Counted from the first letter of the stretch, positions 36,341-49,865 are shown. The stretch: 64,000 nt of DNA from Epiperipatus broadwayi (GCA_028023455.1 JAQFVV010000042.1:5225739-5289738); one strand, 5' to 3'. Numbers and translations are program-made. Notes: a model not told the origin generated them from the sequence alone.

Positions 36341-37650
36341 AATCCACAAAGGCAGATAAAAACACTAATTTGTTTGACCAATTCAAATGATAACTACAAT
36401 AGATACAAAATTTTACATAAGTCTACCACAAGATTCAATTCTCTTCCAAAAACAGAATGAAGTAAATTCATTTATGCTGATGATATATTTCTTTATCTTC
36501 ACAAATCAGATTGTTTCCTGAAAGAGAAAAGACTTTCAATAAGTATATGAAAAGATTGATAATAAATCCAACAAAGAAAATATGCTTAACTTTTCATTTT
36601 AAAAGAAAAACAATTCGTAATCTGAATATATTTTATAATAATGCCTGAAACATAATTCTACTCCCTATTATTTAAAAGTAATCTTGGACTGTAGTCTACC
36701 TTATTTTCCTCATTTATCTAAAATTTGATCAAAATTAATTTCTAAAAATAATCTTGAAAAGTTGGCACGCACTATTAAAAGTTGTGATGTAAACAATTTA
36801 TGAATAGATTTTTTAGTATTAGTACAATCTACTGGTAAATAGGACTATAGTCTATCTTATTTTTCTCATTTATCTAAAATTTGATCCAAATTAATTTCTA
36901 AAAATAATCTCGAACAGTTGGCAAGCACTATTAAGAGTTGTGATGTAAACAATTTATGAAAGCTTTTTTGGTATTAGTACAATCTACTGGTGACACTCAT
37001 GCTTGAAGAAAAAAGTTACCAAACTTCTGAATACTCTATTAAATATTGCTTTGAAAAATATTGTTAATATACTTGAGTCTATTTTTGTGCAGCGGATTCC
37101 TTCTTTCACATATTCTTTCACCCAATATCAGAAACTGCTTCACAGAAAATGTATGAAAAGTTTTTAAGTAAATCTGAACTTGCAAATCATCCAAGAAATA
37201 GTTCCACTATCTAAGACTTATCTTAAATCAAGATCGCCTTTGTAAATATTCAATCAAAAATCTACAATCAAAGAATTATGTTATTAAAAATGGAATTCTT
37301 ACGAAATTCCAAACAAATTTATTTTTCCAGATCGTTGGAGTCTCATCAATAAAATCCATAGTTGCTGCAATCATCTATTTCATAAATACAATTCAATAGT
37401 CACTGATCCATGTAAATGTAAGCAAACACAACATTGAATCATGTGTTTAATGACTGCCAAATTTATAGTGACAGAATTGAAGGATTTAATAAAATCACGA
37501 GTAAATCTATTTTCTGGTTTGAATCTATATAAAAAATTAATATGCTAAATAAATGTGTTACCATCTATCCTGATTTTTTTTTAGATGAAACTTTCCAAAA
37601 TTCAAATCCCTTCATGTAAAATTTATTATGTTAAAATTGCTGTTTTATGA
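36341..37650 (+). mobile_element. LINE fragment: reverse transcriptase palm to C-terminus
   Basis: Broken plus-strand frames show ISLPQDSILFQ near 36419, equivalent to the G-LPQGS-LSP motif of LINE reverse transcriptases. SKFIYADDIFLYLHKSD follows near 36465, with the catalytic Y-A-D-D intact. Near 37337-37475, DRWSLINKIHSCC is followed by DPCKCKQTQH.IMCL, the Cys/His-rich C-terminal motif (C-x-C...QT..HI..C) of Jockey/I/CR1-like ORF2 proteins. Multiple frameshifts and a 156-bp internal duplication inactivate it. It could be the 3' counterpart of the LINE family at 3880-5540, but no overlap exists to test that. Confidence 0.75.
36686..36990 (+). repeat. Tandem duplication within the LINE fragment, about 156 bp x 2
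   Basis: Copies at 36686-36835 and 36842-36990 share GGACT(G/A)TAGTCTA, TTATCTAAAATTTGATC and AGTTGTGATGTAAACAATTT, with about 10 percent difference. The duplication happened after insertion or during it, and breaks the reverse transcriptase frame. Confidence 0.9.
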
Positions 37651-39689
37651 TAATAAAATAAGCTAATTGAGCATTAAATCAAATATTTACTCTTAACATT
37701 CCAATATATATTTTAATGAATAAAAATACTCCTGTAATAAAAAAAAAATGTATATATTTTTTTTCTCTCTGCTCAAACAAGACAATAATCAGCACAATAT
37801 AAACAAATTTAAAGTCAGTATAAATGTTCTTAAATATATGTGTATGTCACATGATCACCATCTCTTATACTAGCACATAATTGTTATTAAACAATGCAAA
37901 ACTCTCCACACAGCCTTCTGGCATCCATTGATTACTCTGGTCAGCACAGGATGGCACTACTATATGTATATGTTTGATAAAGATATAAATACAATATATT
38001 GCTATACTATGTACCTACCTATAAATAAACTTTATATCCATATATATATATTCAAATATTACTGCTTTTCTTTTCAACATTGTATTTTATTATTTAATAT
38101 TGAAAAGCAGATATTTTACTTTATATATACACAGTATTTTTATAAATACAAAGCAAAACTTATTAAAAATTTTCATTAATATTTTAATAATTGGTCAAAA
38201 AACTAAAGCAATAATTCCATTAGATATTTTAATAATCCATTGTTTTTTGTTTAACATCTTTTAATTATCAGGACTTATAATTTAAATTCTTTGTATTGAA
38301 TTGTACATAAAATGCTCTATTATGCATCAGAAGCAAAAACTAACTTTCAGATTACTCTTTCTTCTTTTACTTTGGCAATGAATGAATTTATAGACCATCA
38401 CATCAGGCCAAAAAAATAAAACACTTGATTCAGATTACTTTGATCAGAATCTCTTCTATTTATTATTCTCTTTTCTCTAACTATTAACAGCCATTTTACA
38501 ATACTTGTTTTACCTAGCATTCTAATTTTAATTAGTATTAATCTTTAAAAAAAAATAAAAATATTATACCAAACATTTTAATTAGTCAAAAGTAAAAAAA
38601 AAGAAAAGACTAATTTTATTTGGCCATTTCTAAGTTTATTTTTCAAGTAAATCTAGATACCCTCAATTTTTAAATTGAAAGACAGCTAAAAGGCTACTAT
38701 TTAAATGTACACAGCTACTTTTATTACTACATACACATGCATTAAACACATACAGCAAATATATATTTTTCTTTTTTTATATCCATATTTTTGTCAAATG
38801 ATAGGCCACTGATTTAACAAAAGTGAACTAGATAAAAATAATTGGATATATTGGGCAAAGAAAATATATATAAAATAAAAATAATTGATATATTGTTTGG
38901 GAAATCAAGTGACATTTGAGCACTAAAGTAACAGAGTGAGCCAATTCATCAATCATTTGTCCTAATTGAGATTTTTTAAATACTTTTCTCAGAATTGATT
39001 TATAAACCTTAAGTGATTTTTCAATTATATAACTACTGTTTTATAGAGAAATATATGAAATGTTAAAAAAAATTACTTACAATTCAATATTAATGCAATC
39101 CAATACATAGTATAATATCTAAATTCAAAGAAATAATTGGAAGTCTAAATAATGAGAATTCCCTCTTTAATGTTCATCTGATAATGCATAATAAACCAGT
39201 CATTAATATTAAATCTGAAAATTAAAACAATTAATATTATGTAGATAAAATATAAATCAAAAGGTGCTTTATATTAATTGCCTAAAAATAAGTAGTCTTA
39301 AAATTAATAAAAGGAAAGCAAATGGCAAAATAAAAAAACAAACTATAATGAAGTAAAAAACTTTGTAATAAAATTTGTGACAAGATAAGAGATAGTAATT
39401 CAGAATAATCATTAATATCAATCACTGATTTTCTAGAATAAAAAATAGATGGAATTTTTTTTTTTTATTAAATCATTTTCCCGGATATTTTTCCAAGTAT
39501 TTTATTGTTTCAAAAAATAAGTTAGAAATCTCATATTACCAATTTTAAATTGGAAATGATTTAATTTGCATTGGTGCAAAATAACTTCAACTTATGTTCT
39601 ATCTGAGCTATAGAGAGTGAACAAGTCTACATTAGATCATCAAATAAAATTAGTTTTTTTAAAGATTACTTATTACAGGATATATTAAT
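37651..39689. other. AT-rich stretch without recognisable gene
   Basis: The 37928-38179 open frame is Tyr/Ile/Phe-rich and lacks any domain. No bounded repeats were seen. Confidence 0.55.
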
Positions 39690-40185
39690 AGTAATAATTT
39701 TTAAAAAGAAATTATTAAACTCAGGTGCTTGCTATACATGTATATAATTTTAATGTGCAAATACGCGCACAACAACCGAGCTTCATCAGGATTAAATAGC
39801 AATATATTATAAACTCAAAATGATTATAATATCTAAAAAATAATGCCCAAGCGCTTTCAAGAGAACTTAGCTCTCATAATCATGGGCAACAAAGACTAAG
39901 CATAGGTGTTGGTATATGCTAAAATATGCTGATATATGTAAATTAGTTGAAAGTAAATGCGTCAACTAATTTACATATATCAGCATATTTTAGCACATAC
40001 CAACACGCTATGCTTAGTCTTTGTTGCCCATGATTATGAGAGCTAAGTTCTCTTGAAAGCGCTCGGGCATTATTCTTTAGATATTATAATCATTTTGAGT
40101 TTATAATATATTGTTATTTAATCCTGATGAAGCTCGGTTGTTGTGCGCGTATTTGCGCATTAAAATTATATACAGTAATAATTTT
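39690..40185. mobile_element. Large fold-back element with 12-bp direct repeats
   Basis: Arms of about 210 bp (39741-39950 and 39962-40172) are inverted copies separated by an 11-nt loop. AGTAATAATTTT occurs at 39690-39701 and 40174-40185, outside the arms, and is taken as a TSD; the left side has about 39 extra bases between TSD and arm. The arms are less AT-biased than their surroundings and carry CGCGCACAACAACCGAGCTT at one end. A hammerhead-like fold lies in each arm. The architecture parallels the 30.6 kb element, so a Penelope/retrozyme-like origin is inferred. A 12-bp match in AT-rich DNA could be chance. Confidence 0.7.
40021..40074 (+). ncRNA. Hammerhead-like fold, core mutated
   Basis: The sequence GCCC, ATGATTATGA, then GAGAG/CTCTT (5-bp stem with a 7-nt loop), GAAA, GCGC, T(C), GGGC follows hammerhead order: stem I GCCC/GGGC, stem II, GAAA box, minimal stem III, UH cleavage site. 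The expected CTGATGA box is replaced by ATTATGA preceded by ATG, so two key bases differ and 3 nt are extra. The mirror copy on the minus strand (left arm, about 39848-39890) has U instead of C at the cleavage position. It is probably a decayed or divergent ribozyme. Confidence 0.35.
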
Positions 40186-40545
40186 GTAAATATATCAAAT
40201 AAATTATGTTAACTACATTTTTAAGACAATAAATAAGTGAAATTAAATTTATTACAGAAAATGTTTTAATATGTTACTTTTCTGTTTTTGAAAAATGAGA
40301 CATTAGCAATATATTATTAAACAATATGCAGTAGAATTAATATAAAATCAATACCAATAAGATCTACTTTTACTGAAATGGTCATAATCTTATGAGAACT
40401 TCTCATAGTAGTTAAAGAATTTTGCAAAATAACTAAAAAAATCACTAAGAACATCACAATGAATAAATAAGATATTGTATTCTGGTTTAATTAAAAGTTT
40501 CTAGGGCACTATTTATTTACAGAGTCATTATATTTTACTTGTTTT

Positions 40546-41002
40546 TTTTTTTTGCAATATTCAATTAAATGTCATAATTCTTAACCAAAGCACTTATAGA
40601 AAAGTATCAAAATCCAGTTATCCCATTTAATTTAATAGTCTAAATAAAATTTCCTAGTTTGGTTTTTCATATAGACAGTATAATAGGTACTTATTAAGAT
40701 TCAACCTCCTTAATGAATAGAATTGTTTTTCTAGCATTATCTATTCCTAAATCATCAGATTTTAGAATCATTATATATATATATTTTTTTTTGCAATATT
40801 CAATTAAATGTCATAATTCTTAACCAAAACACTTATAGAAAAGTATTGAAATCCAGTTATCGCATTTCATTTAACAGCCTAAATAAAATTTCCTAACTTG
40901 GTTTTTCATATAAGCAGTATAATCAGTACTTATTAAGATTCAACCTCCTTAATGAATAGAATTGTTTTTCTAGTATTATCTATTCCTAAATCATCAGATT
41001 TT
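40546..41002. repeat. Tandem duplication, 239-bp offset x 2
   Basis: Copies 40546-40763 and 40785-41002 share TGCAATATTCAATTAAATGT through CTAAATCATCAGATTTT at roughly 95 percent identity, separated by a (TA)n-containing spacer. Confidence 0.95.
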
Positions 41003-44000
41003 CATCCACACATATAAAAGGAAAAACTGTGACTTAGCACATAACCATGCTATTTATGTCTAAATAATTTAGAAAATAAAACTTCTTTACAGACTCAATT
41101 ATTAAAAGCACAATGAAAGTATGGTTTAAAATGAAAGTTAAAACTGCATTATGAATATCACTGCCAGTTTTTAAATTTAATGTAAATGATAAGGAACTTT
41201 GATACAGTAATGTCAATATTTTCATCAATTACAATAATAAAGAAAAGCTTTCAGATTTAAAATTTTTGTTTTAATAATACTAAGTATACATATAATGACT
41301 TTGAAAGTGCAGCTTTTGCTGCTCTGGCTAATAAAATTTTTAGAATATTTTCTTACATGGCAATGAATTTCCTGCATAAACAAGATGGATGAATTCAACT
41401 TATATGCAAGTAGCACATTGTGAATTAAAATTTTGACTTCTTTTTGACTCAATTTGGATCACATATTCAATTTCTAATATTCATTAGATCCATAGTCCTG
41501 ATTCTGAAATTTTACTATCTCATTCACGTAATATTTATGATTTGCATGAAACTTAAGATAATCATTCTCTATTCATCACATTTCTAATCAGCCTTGAATT
41601 CTCATCAATTTCTACTCAGATATATTTTGCAAATTAGTCATCTACTTCACAATGTCTAAAAATGTTTTTCATAACACTTAAATAAAAAATTCTATCAAAT
41701 AATCATTCTTAAAAACTATTACTTAACTTCATGAATCCACTGAACTGTCAATTATTAGTATTTCAACATTTTCAAAGATTTTAAATAAAATTAATTTCAA
41801 ACAAATTAATGGGCAATACTGTAAATAAGACTAAGAATAATCAAAATAGTTGATTCACAAAGAATGAGAAATCTTTACCAAAGTTTCTGGTTGAATGTTC
41901 CAATTACCTTTTTATTGTTTATTGAGCTCTCCATTGTCTGAGTGCTAAGAATGAAAATGTTTCAATTATTATTAGTGATAATTTTTTAAAAAAAATTCTA
42001 TTTTATTTCTGCTTTAAAATTTCATATCAAGTCAAGACAAAAATTAAAAAAAAAGTAATTTTTTTTTAAATAAATGATTTTAAAAAGTATAAATGATCAG
42101 AGAAAAAAAATAATACAACAAATAAATTCCTAGTCATCTATAAAAAAAAAAGTTTTTGATGCATGAATTACAACATTTTAGGCAACGATGTTGAAAAATT
42201 GCAATCTTGCATTATTTCCTTTGTATTTTTTTTTTTTGAGCTTTTGCAAGATTGCTCATAAAATTAGAAAATATTATCTTATTACTCTAATATTTTTTGA
42301 GAGTGTATTAAATAATGTATAGGCAAAGCAAAAATTAATAAGAATTTCTCTTAACCAAAATTGAATTGTGATTAAAAATAATGTTTTTTAATATATATAT
42401 TTTTAGAATGCTTTATTAACTCCTTTTCTACACATATAAAGATGAGAATCTTGTTAACTGATGAAGTAATCCATTTCAATAGTTTTTTTAGTTTTTTCAT
42501 ATATAGCATACTCTCATTTTACAAGCAGTTTGGTTCTGCTGTCATACCCATATAAAACAGAAGACTAAGATGCAATGAATAAGAGCTCTGTTTACCCCCC
42601 CCCCCCAAAAAAAAAAAAAATTCTAATTAATTTAAAAGCATAGATAAAAGTCAATAAACTTTAAGAATAAATGATTCTAGTTGTTCACATGGAAAATTGA
42701 TAATTTAATTACTTATTGTCATATTATTATTAGTAGTACTAGTAATTATTGAATAAAGGTCTCATTAGAAACTTGAATTTTAATTTTGTTTCACCATTTT
42801 TTTTAAAAATAAATATGGTTAATGCAATGATCTGAAATATGGAATTTTTAAGAAATTGTTATTAGCAGTTGAAATGAATTATTTTAGTTCTTTAATTTCT
42901 CACAACCAATATCAAGTATTCTTAAACTTATTTTACTATCATGTTATAGATCAGAGATAATTTGAATTTTTCATTCTCATCTTACTTCTACTGAAAAATG
43001 CAATTTTTAATAAAGAAAACTTTTAAATTTTCAAATATTATTTATATCTGCATAAATGAATTTTAGATCTAATTTTCCATGAACAAACAAACAGTACAAG
43101 CAAATTATTCTTAATTTTTAATAATTTTTATGTATATTCCCAAGTTAATTTGTCTATGCTTTTTCATTTTTCTTTCAAATGACTATGGCTCACTTGCAAC
43201 TTGAATGCATATAAAATGTGCAAACAATAAAATTTTTTTATAATTCAGAAAATATTAAATTTCAATGAAAAGTGTTTGCATATAGCACAAAAAGTTTTTT
43301 AACATACCACTGAAAGTCAAAATATGCATATTCAATAAAAATAATGCATACAAAATTAGAATTATATTTTAAATATAGATTTCATCAAACATAACCAAAT
43401 TATAAGTGATTATTTTTCTCATAGGTTATAACTCAGTATTCCTCTTAGTGTTATTAAATCTAATTGTATATGATATAATTAAAAATATATACTTTTTACT
43501 ATTTATTTAAGATATAATAGAATTTTTATTTATATATTAACATTTATTTCTCAAGATAATGCAGCATAGAACAAGAATCGATACTATAAAAACATTATTA
43601 AAATGATGAATGCAGTAGCAAAATAATTCTAGCTGATAGCAATTCATTATTATGAATGATTTAATGGGCTCATTAAAATATATAAGCAATGCTGCATATT
43701 ACAATGCAAGAGTAAATTGCATTATGTGGTGGCAAGCAAAAAACCAACTATAAATTAACAACCACAAACCTAATTATTTCATCTTTCAGATAAAAACTTA
43801 AATAAATTCATATAAAAATAAGGCAGAAACTGAATGTAAAAATAATATTTCACTAAAAACAATTATGTATATAATTGTTCAATACAATATAGTGGGGTAA
43901 TACATTTGTTACTTCTCTCCAGATAATTTCAAAATAAAGTATAATTACAAATTTTTTAAATAAAATAAAAGCTTTGAAATGTAACAACTGAAAACATTAT

Positions 44001-44229
44001 TGAATGCACCTAGATAGTAATCATGTTTAAAAAAAAAAATGGTATTAGAAAAAAATTTCCAGTCTTTTAATTTCCCAAATAAAGATCACTTTTGTGATCA
44101 AAACTTTTTTTTTTTTTGGGATGTTTTGAACAATTTATTAAAGATTCATTGCAGGTATATTAATTTGATTTCTATAATTCAATAAAAACATTTCATCAAA
44201 CATACATCAAAAACATTTTTGGGAAAGAA
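41003..44229. other. AT-rich stretch with a poly(C)/poly(A) junction
   Basis: A run of 12 C followed by 14 A occurs at 42595-42620. Minus-strand open frames at 41034-41452 have no domain. Nothing else is recognised. Confidence 0.5.
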
Positions 44230-45150
44230 CACTTTTACTTGAGAATAGAAAACATCATCAACTTCAAACATTATCTACCCACTTCAGGATCTTTCCAAAC
44301 TGAATCCAGTTTCTTCAATACATAGCTTCTCTTCTTCACACCATATCAACAAACTTTAATATTTCATCCACCATCTCACATATAGTCTCTGTCTAGATTT
44401 TTTACAATTTCATGGAATCCAATTTAAGTGTCCATCTATTATCATCAGTTTTAGCAATATGTTAGTTTAATTTCATTTCAATTTCTCAAATATTTAGCTT
44501 CTGATTCCTTCTTATTCCCAATATACACCTGTCCATACTTCATTGAGTGATCTGAAGTCTATTGTTTTTCTGTAAAAAATCCATATTTCACATCCATAAA
44601 TAGAAACCACTAAACACAAACTAAAAATCTTCATTTTCAAGCACGTAGGAATATATTCTTTTAATATTAAATTATTTCTATCAAAAGCACTACATGCAAA
44701 TTTAATTCTATGATTAATATCATTCATTATACTTCTATCTATATTAATAATTTCACCAATAGTTGTAAACTTTTAATTCATAATTACCAATCTTTACTTT
44801 CTTCTAAGAAAATCCATTGAACATTACTTTAGACTTTTTAGTATTTATTTTTAGTTTCATTTTTCATCTGGTAACAAATGCAATATTTCCTGAAGTTGTG
44901 AAGCATTATTTGCAAAATCAACATCATTGCAAAATATAGATGAATTAAATAATATCAATGTACTTTTATTGCATTTAGTTTATTATTTTAATCCACAAAA
45001 TACTTTGTAAAAAATTTTGTAGTTATGAAATACAATATTAATCTTCTGAGTACCACTATGTAATCTAATCACTGCTATTATATTTTAAATATTCTTAAAA
45101 ATATGATAATTCTGGATCTATATCTTGAACCAAAATGTTAATCATTTTTA
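44230..45150 (-). mobile_element. RTE-clade LINE fragment, RT core to C-terminus
   Basis: This minus-strand segment aligns over most of its length with 54100-55030 of the better preserved RTE copy. The open frame at 44727-44512 (NDINHRIKFACSAFDRNNLI, then LVVSIYGCEIW) matches that copy's DEINHRNKLGWSAFDRNNLI and LTYGSETWTL segments. These are the post-RT region of RTE-type LINE pol. Many substitutions and indels are present and no intact catalytic motif remains. Confidence 0.85.
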
Positions 45151-45814
45151 AAACTGTTTTATATCAAACAGGCAGGGCCCACATTATATTCATGTAGTTT
45201 AATAGGACAAAATTTCAAGTTAAGACTCAAGAATAAAAATAAAACTTTATATATAGATTAAAAAAGTTTCAACTGTATTTTCTTTTTTTAAAATTCATCA
45301 GCAAATAAATCATTATAATATTACAAATTCCTTTTATAAGTCTTAATTTGTCATCCTCCATTAAAATCTTATAATTTTGTAAAAGTCTCAAGACAATTAT
45401 CATTTTAAAAGAACAAGCTCATTTAGCTCATGCAAATAAATTTTATGATAAGAGCAAATGTTTATCATTAATAAGACTACACATTTCCAAACCACTTAAA
45501 ACTAAGTGATCAGAAAATTAAATAATTTTAATGATCAAATACACAAGTAAATACCTAGTTTATATGAAATAAAACGATTATATAAGATTATTACTAATAT
45601 ATTTTGAATATAAAAAAATGGTTTAGGAAGTACATTTTTAATTAATAATCAAAGCATTCAGAAAAAAATATACACTCAACACTTCAGTGAGTTTAGGATG
45701 TTTGCCACAAATACGAAATAAAATAGTTCTAAAGAAAATTAATTATATATAAAAGATTAGACATGTAAAAATAAAAATATAACAAAATAAAACAAATTAT
45801 TAAATTATAAAAAC
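45151..45814. other. AT-rich stretch without recognisable gene
   Basis: Nothing is supported here. Confidence 0.5.
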
Positions 45815-46517
45815 ATTTGATACTTGCATATTATCCTGTCTCCTAAGCTTAGCAGCCTTTTTTTTTTAATTAGGCAATTTCAGGGGCATACAAGTATTTA
45901 TGCATTTTCCCCCCAATTTTATTTTACCGAATATATGTTAATTGTTAAGTTTAAAAAAATTAATATAATGATTATAAATTCCATTCAGATTTCAATTTTT
46001 TATATCATAACATACAAATGCAAACACGCTCCAAACATTTTCATAGTTTGTTTACATTTCAGCATCTTTATTTTGGTCACTAACATTTTGGCAAAATGAT
46101 GAAAGTCTGAGATCTTCCTTTGACAGAACAGTATGCAGTGGAGTATTTCCAAAAATATGGGATCCTTCCCTCACGAAAACTCTTCATTAATGAACATGAT
46201 ATAATAATATTTTTTTATATATATTTTATTTCTATATTAATAAGTTGATGTTTGTGTTAATAGACATAATATGATATTTTACGTTTCTTATATATTTTTT
46301 TATTAATAAGTTGATTTGATACAAAAAAATAAGAGGAAATATGGATAATTTTTGCAGAATTTTTTTTTAAAAATAACAATAAAAAAATGTAAATATTAAA
46401 TATGACTGCTTTTTGAGTCATTTTGTTTCAAATATTTATTGTGCCCCTGAAACTGTATATGTAAAAGGGGGGGGGGCTGATAAGCTTGGGAGACAAAGTA
46501 ATATATAAGTATCAAAT
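45815..46517. mobile_element. MITE-like element with inverted termini, copy 1
   Basis: The left end ATTTGATACTTGCATATTAT, followed by TGTCTCCTAAGCTTAGCAGCC and TTTCAGGGGCA, is mirrored by the right end with few mismatches over about 75 bp. A run of 10 G (46467-46476) lies inside the right terminus. Internal blocks (GCAGTGGAGTATTTCC, GGGATCCTTCCCTC) recur in the element at 51826-52366. No coding sequence is present; the 45824-46099 open frame is incidental. The TSD is unclear, so superfamily is not assigned. Confidence 0.7.
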
Positions 46518-46682
46518 ATTTTTGACTGGTTTCTACTGATTAAATATGTATTTAAAATCAACAAACAATTTTATAAAATTATTATACAATCATTATTTTA
46601 TATGAAAAAAAACTGACTCTTACATCCTCCCCCCATTAACAATCTTCAATCAACACCATATAGTAAGGAATTCAAGTAACCC

Positions 46683-46793
46683 ATTACATGATTTAATTTA
46701 ATAAGCTTGTATTACAAATGTAATATAATCAAGTGTGTTAATATTATATTTGTAATACAAACTAATTAAATTAAGTTACATGATGTATGACTT
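46683..46793. repeat. Imperfect 110-bp hairpin
   Basis: TTACATGATTTAATTTAATA with CTTGTATTACAAATGTAATA is mirrored by ATATTTGTAATACAAACTAA and TTAAATTAAGTTACATGATG. It may be a small fold-back MITE. Confidence 0.7.
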
Positions 46794-49605
46794 GATTTTC
46801 TTACTATTATAGTTTGGCTTTTGACACTTTGGCCGATGTTATATTGCTAAGACACTTTAGTATTAATATATGGTGTAGCTGAAGTAGCTTGAAACTGGTT
46901 TGGGAATAAGGATAATTCTATATAGAGATTTCACATGCTTTCTCCTTGCGGCATTTATCGGAAAAGCTTGTTTAGAGCTATTAGCACGCTCATTATATTA
47001 CAACACTGAATAGTGAAAAATATATATATAAGTCATTACCAAATAAAATTTTTAATAATTATAAATTTTTTAATCCAAAAACACATTATTTCTAACATTT
47101 ACATTATAAAGGAAGTGCAAGATTTTAAATAATAGATAATGTATGCTTTATAAAATTTAAATATTCTATGACAATTTTTTTTAAAAAACAAACAAACTTT
47201 AATTTGTTAAAACAATAAAAAAAAAAAAAGACAAAGAAATGAATTATTTTTATTATGTTTATTATATTCAAATTTATGATAACTAAAACCCATTCTTAAT
47301 AAACATTTCTCAAATATTCTAAACTACTCAAATTTATTTTTAAATTGTAATCAATTCTTATTATTAATCCAACTTTTATCACATATATAAATAATCAGGA
47401 ATAAAGACAATAAGTAGCAACAATACTGTAATATTTTTAGCAACTATTGGCTCAGATAAGTAACTTTTTGATTGATGTCTTACTACAGTTCTTTTCCTAT
47501 TAATCATGCTATTAGAACTAAATAAATAAATAAAAGCAAACAAGAAAAAAAAGTTGCCCATCAAACAGCTATGCCTTTTTTATGTCATAATGAATACAGC
47601 TCATAGAATAACATTTAAATTTTAGATTCAGGTAGTTTATACAATATTTTAAGAGTAATTACATTTAGATAGATGAAATGTAATGTGCAACATTAAACTT
47701 ACTATGTTTAAAAATCTTTTTTTAAAAAATTACATATTTTCATTTTTGTTTTGATAAATCTACTCTTCTGAGGAAAATTTTCTTTTATTATAAAATCTGA
47801 CATTTTTTATTGTAAATGAGCAAATATAAACATTTATTTTAATAACATAACTCATTCAAAGCAAATATATAAAAAAGTATTATATTATTCTTATTTACTG
47901 TGATTTTAGCATGAAGTAATTTAAATTTTCTACAACAATAAAAATATTTATTTTTCTAAATTCCAATTCATGCATTTTTTCACAATTTTCACTATGAAAT
48001 TGCCATTTAACTAAATGATTATTTTAAAATATACTTATTTTATTTCTTCTTTTGCTCCTTTCAACTAATTCATATATTTTTGTTGAGCATTATTAATTAT
48101 AGAAATAATTTTTCTTAAAATATTTTTATTCAACAATTTTCTTAATTTTCATTCTTTTCTCTCCACATTCTAGATATACTATCATAAAAGACGAATCACT
48201 TTTCAATACTATATGAGTAAGCAATATTTCAGGTATTTTTCATCAAAATATTTTAATTACAGAATGTCAAAACCCCATTCCCTATCTTTCAAAGAATTGT
48301 ATTTGATACATTCATTAATTTTGTCAAATATTTTATACTATCATATATTTAAATTTTAATTTCATAGAATATTATTTTCTTTAATTTAATGATATGACAA
48401 TTAAATGGTATATTCATGTTTATCAAATACCAATGATTATTTCAATCAGATGTTAAAAAAAAATTTACAATTAAAATTATCAATGGATAAAAAAAATTAA
48501 AAATTATACTGCAAATATTAAATTTATAAAAGATAAATATAGAAATTTTGAACATTATTTTTATGAAATCATAATTTATAATAAAAGATAACCTGTGGTA
48601 ATAACTTTTTCCAAAAACACATTTTCAAGCCATCTCATCTTAATTAGTTATTAAATTTGATTTTCTTTATATAGAGATTAATATTATTAGCAGATTATTT
48701 TAATTGAAAAATAAGCATTTTTTTTTTTTTTAATTGTTATAAAAGAGCTAAAAATATCTATCTAAATTTTTTTAAAACTGTTTTAAAAAAAGGCAAAAAA
48801 ATATTGTTTCATTTGTGGTACTTATTTTGAAGATCAAATAAAAAAAACTACCTGTCAGATTCATCTTCAACATTTAAAAAATAATTCAATATCAAGTTAT
48901 CTGTCAATTTGACATACCAGTCTAAAAGCTGTAATAGCCTTCCAAATATAATCTACATAACTTGTCAATTTTTTAAAATGTTTATATGCTAACTACATTT
49001 TATAAATTTATAAAAACCACTATGAAATTAATATTTCTGTTGTAATATGTAATCATAATTTTATAAACTACTCATCTTACTGAAGTGAATTTTTATGTTT
49101 ATAAAGAGATTAGTGGTCACCACCAATTTGGATTTCATAAAATTCAAAATACTCAACTTCCAAAACTTTGTTATATGTTATATAAGATTCAGCATGATTT
49201 TTTTTTCTTTTTAACTGCTCATTGTAGATATATTTTTTATAAAATTATTATAATTTAATTATAATGTGATTTTTATTATAAAGAATGAATCCTATATTCA
49301 AATTTTTGAATTTAAAAAAAGCAAATTTGTTTGGGTATTTCAAAATGCATTTTTCCAAATGAATTTAAAAAGCACTATTAATATATTTGTTTAAGATTGT
49401 AAACTAATGGAAGTTAAAAAAATTGAAATTAAATATAACCACACGAATAATTTACTTATAATATAACTAGTAAATAATCAAATGTTTTATTGCTCAGGAT
49501 TAATAAGTTAGAACACTGGAAAAGACTGAGCTGGATCAAGATTCATGGCTGTTGAAATCCACCCTACTATTGTAAGAAATCATTCAGTCAATATAGCTAA
49601 TTAAC
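46794..49605. other. AT-rich stretch, one balanced patch
   Basis: The patch at 46800-47000 is less AT-biased but gives no readable domain in any frame. The remainder is AT-rich. Confidence 0.5.
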
Positions 49606-49865
49606 CATGGGTAAAGACTTGGACACTTAACAGAAGAGCAAGAGACTACAGACAACTCAAAGAAATATGGAAAGATACATATTAGGAGTTTCAAGAAGAG
49701 ATCGAAAATGCAATATAGAGTAAGAGAATAAACAGGTGTTACTGACCTCATTGAAAAAATTAAAAGACTGAAGTGGAGTTGGGCTGGATATATTGCTAGA
49801 AGAGATGATAATAAATGGACAAATTGTAAAAGACCCAGAAAGAGACTACATGAGATGGATGATTT
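49606..49865 (+). mobile_element. RTE-clade LINE fragment, plus orientation
   Basis: Translated pieces KTWTLNRRA, then LIEKIKRLKWSWAGYIARRD and DNKWTN, followed by a KRPRKRLHE-like segment, match the post-RT region of the 54-56 kb copy. It lies in the opposite orientation to the other three RTE fragments, and 5' truncation leaves about 250 bp. The upstream 49500-49605 sequence may add a few more relic codons. Confidence 0.8.

Noticed and set aside
40738-40765. Minus-strand CTGATGA...GAAA in the 239-bp duplication (both copies)
   Set aside because: The bases next to the two boxes do not pair as stem II and no cleavage-site strand complements stem I.
45265-45300. Minus-strand CTGATGA...GAAA near 45.29 kb
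   Set aside because: The intervening sequence is only T and A runs; pairing is a low-complexity artefact.
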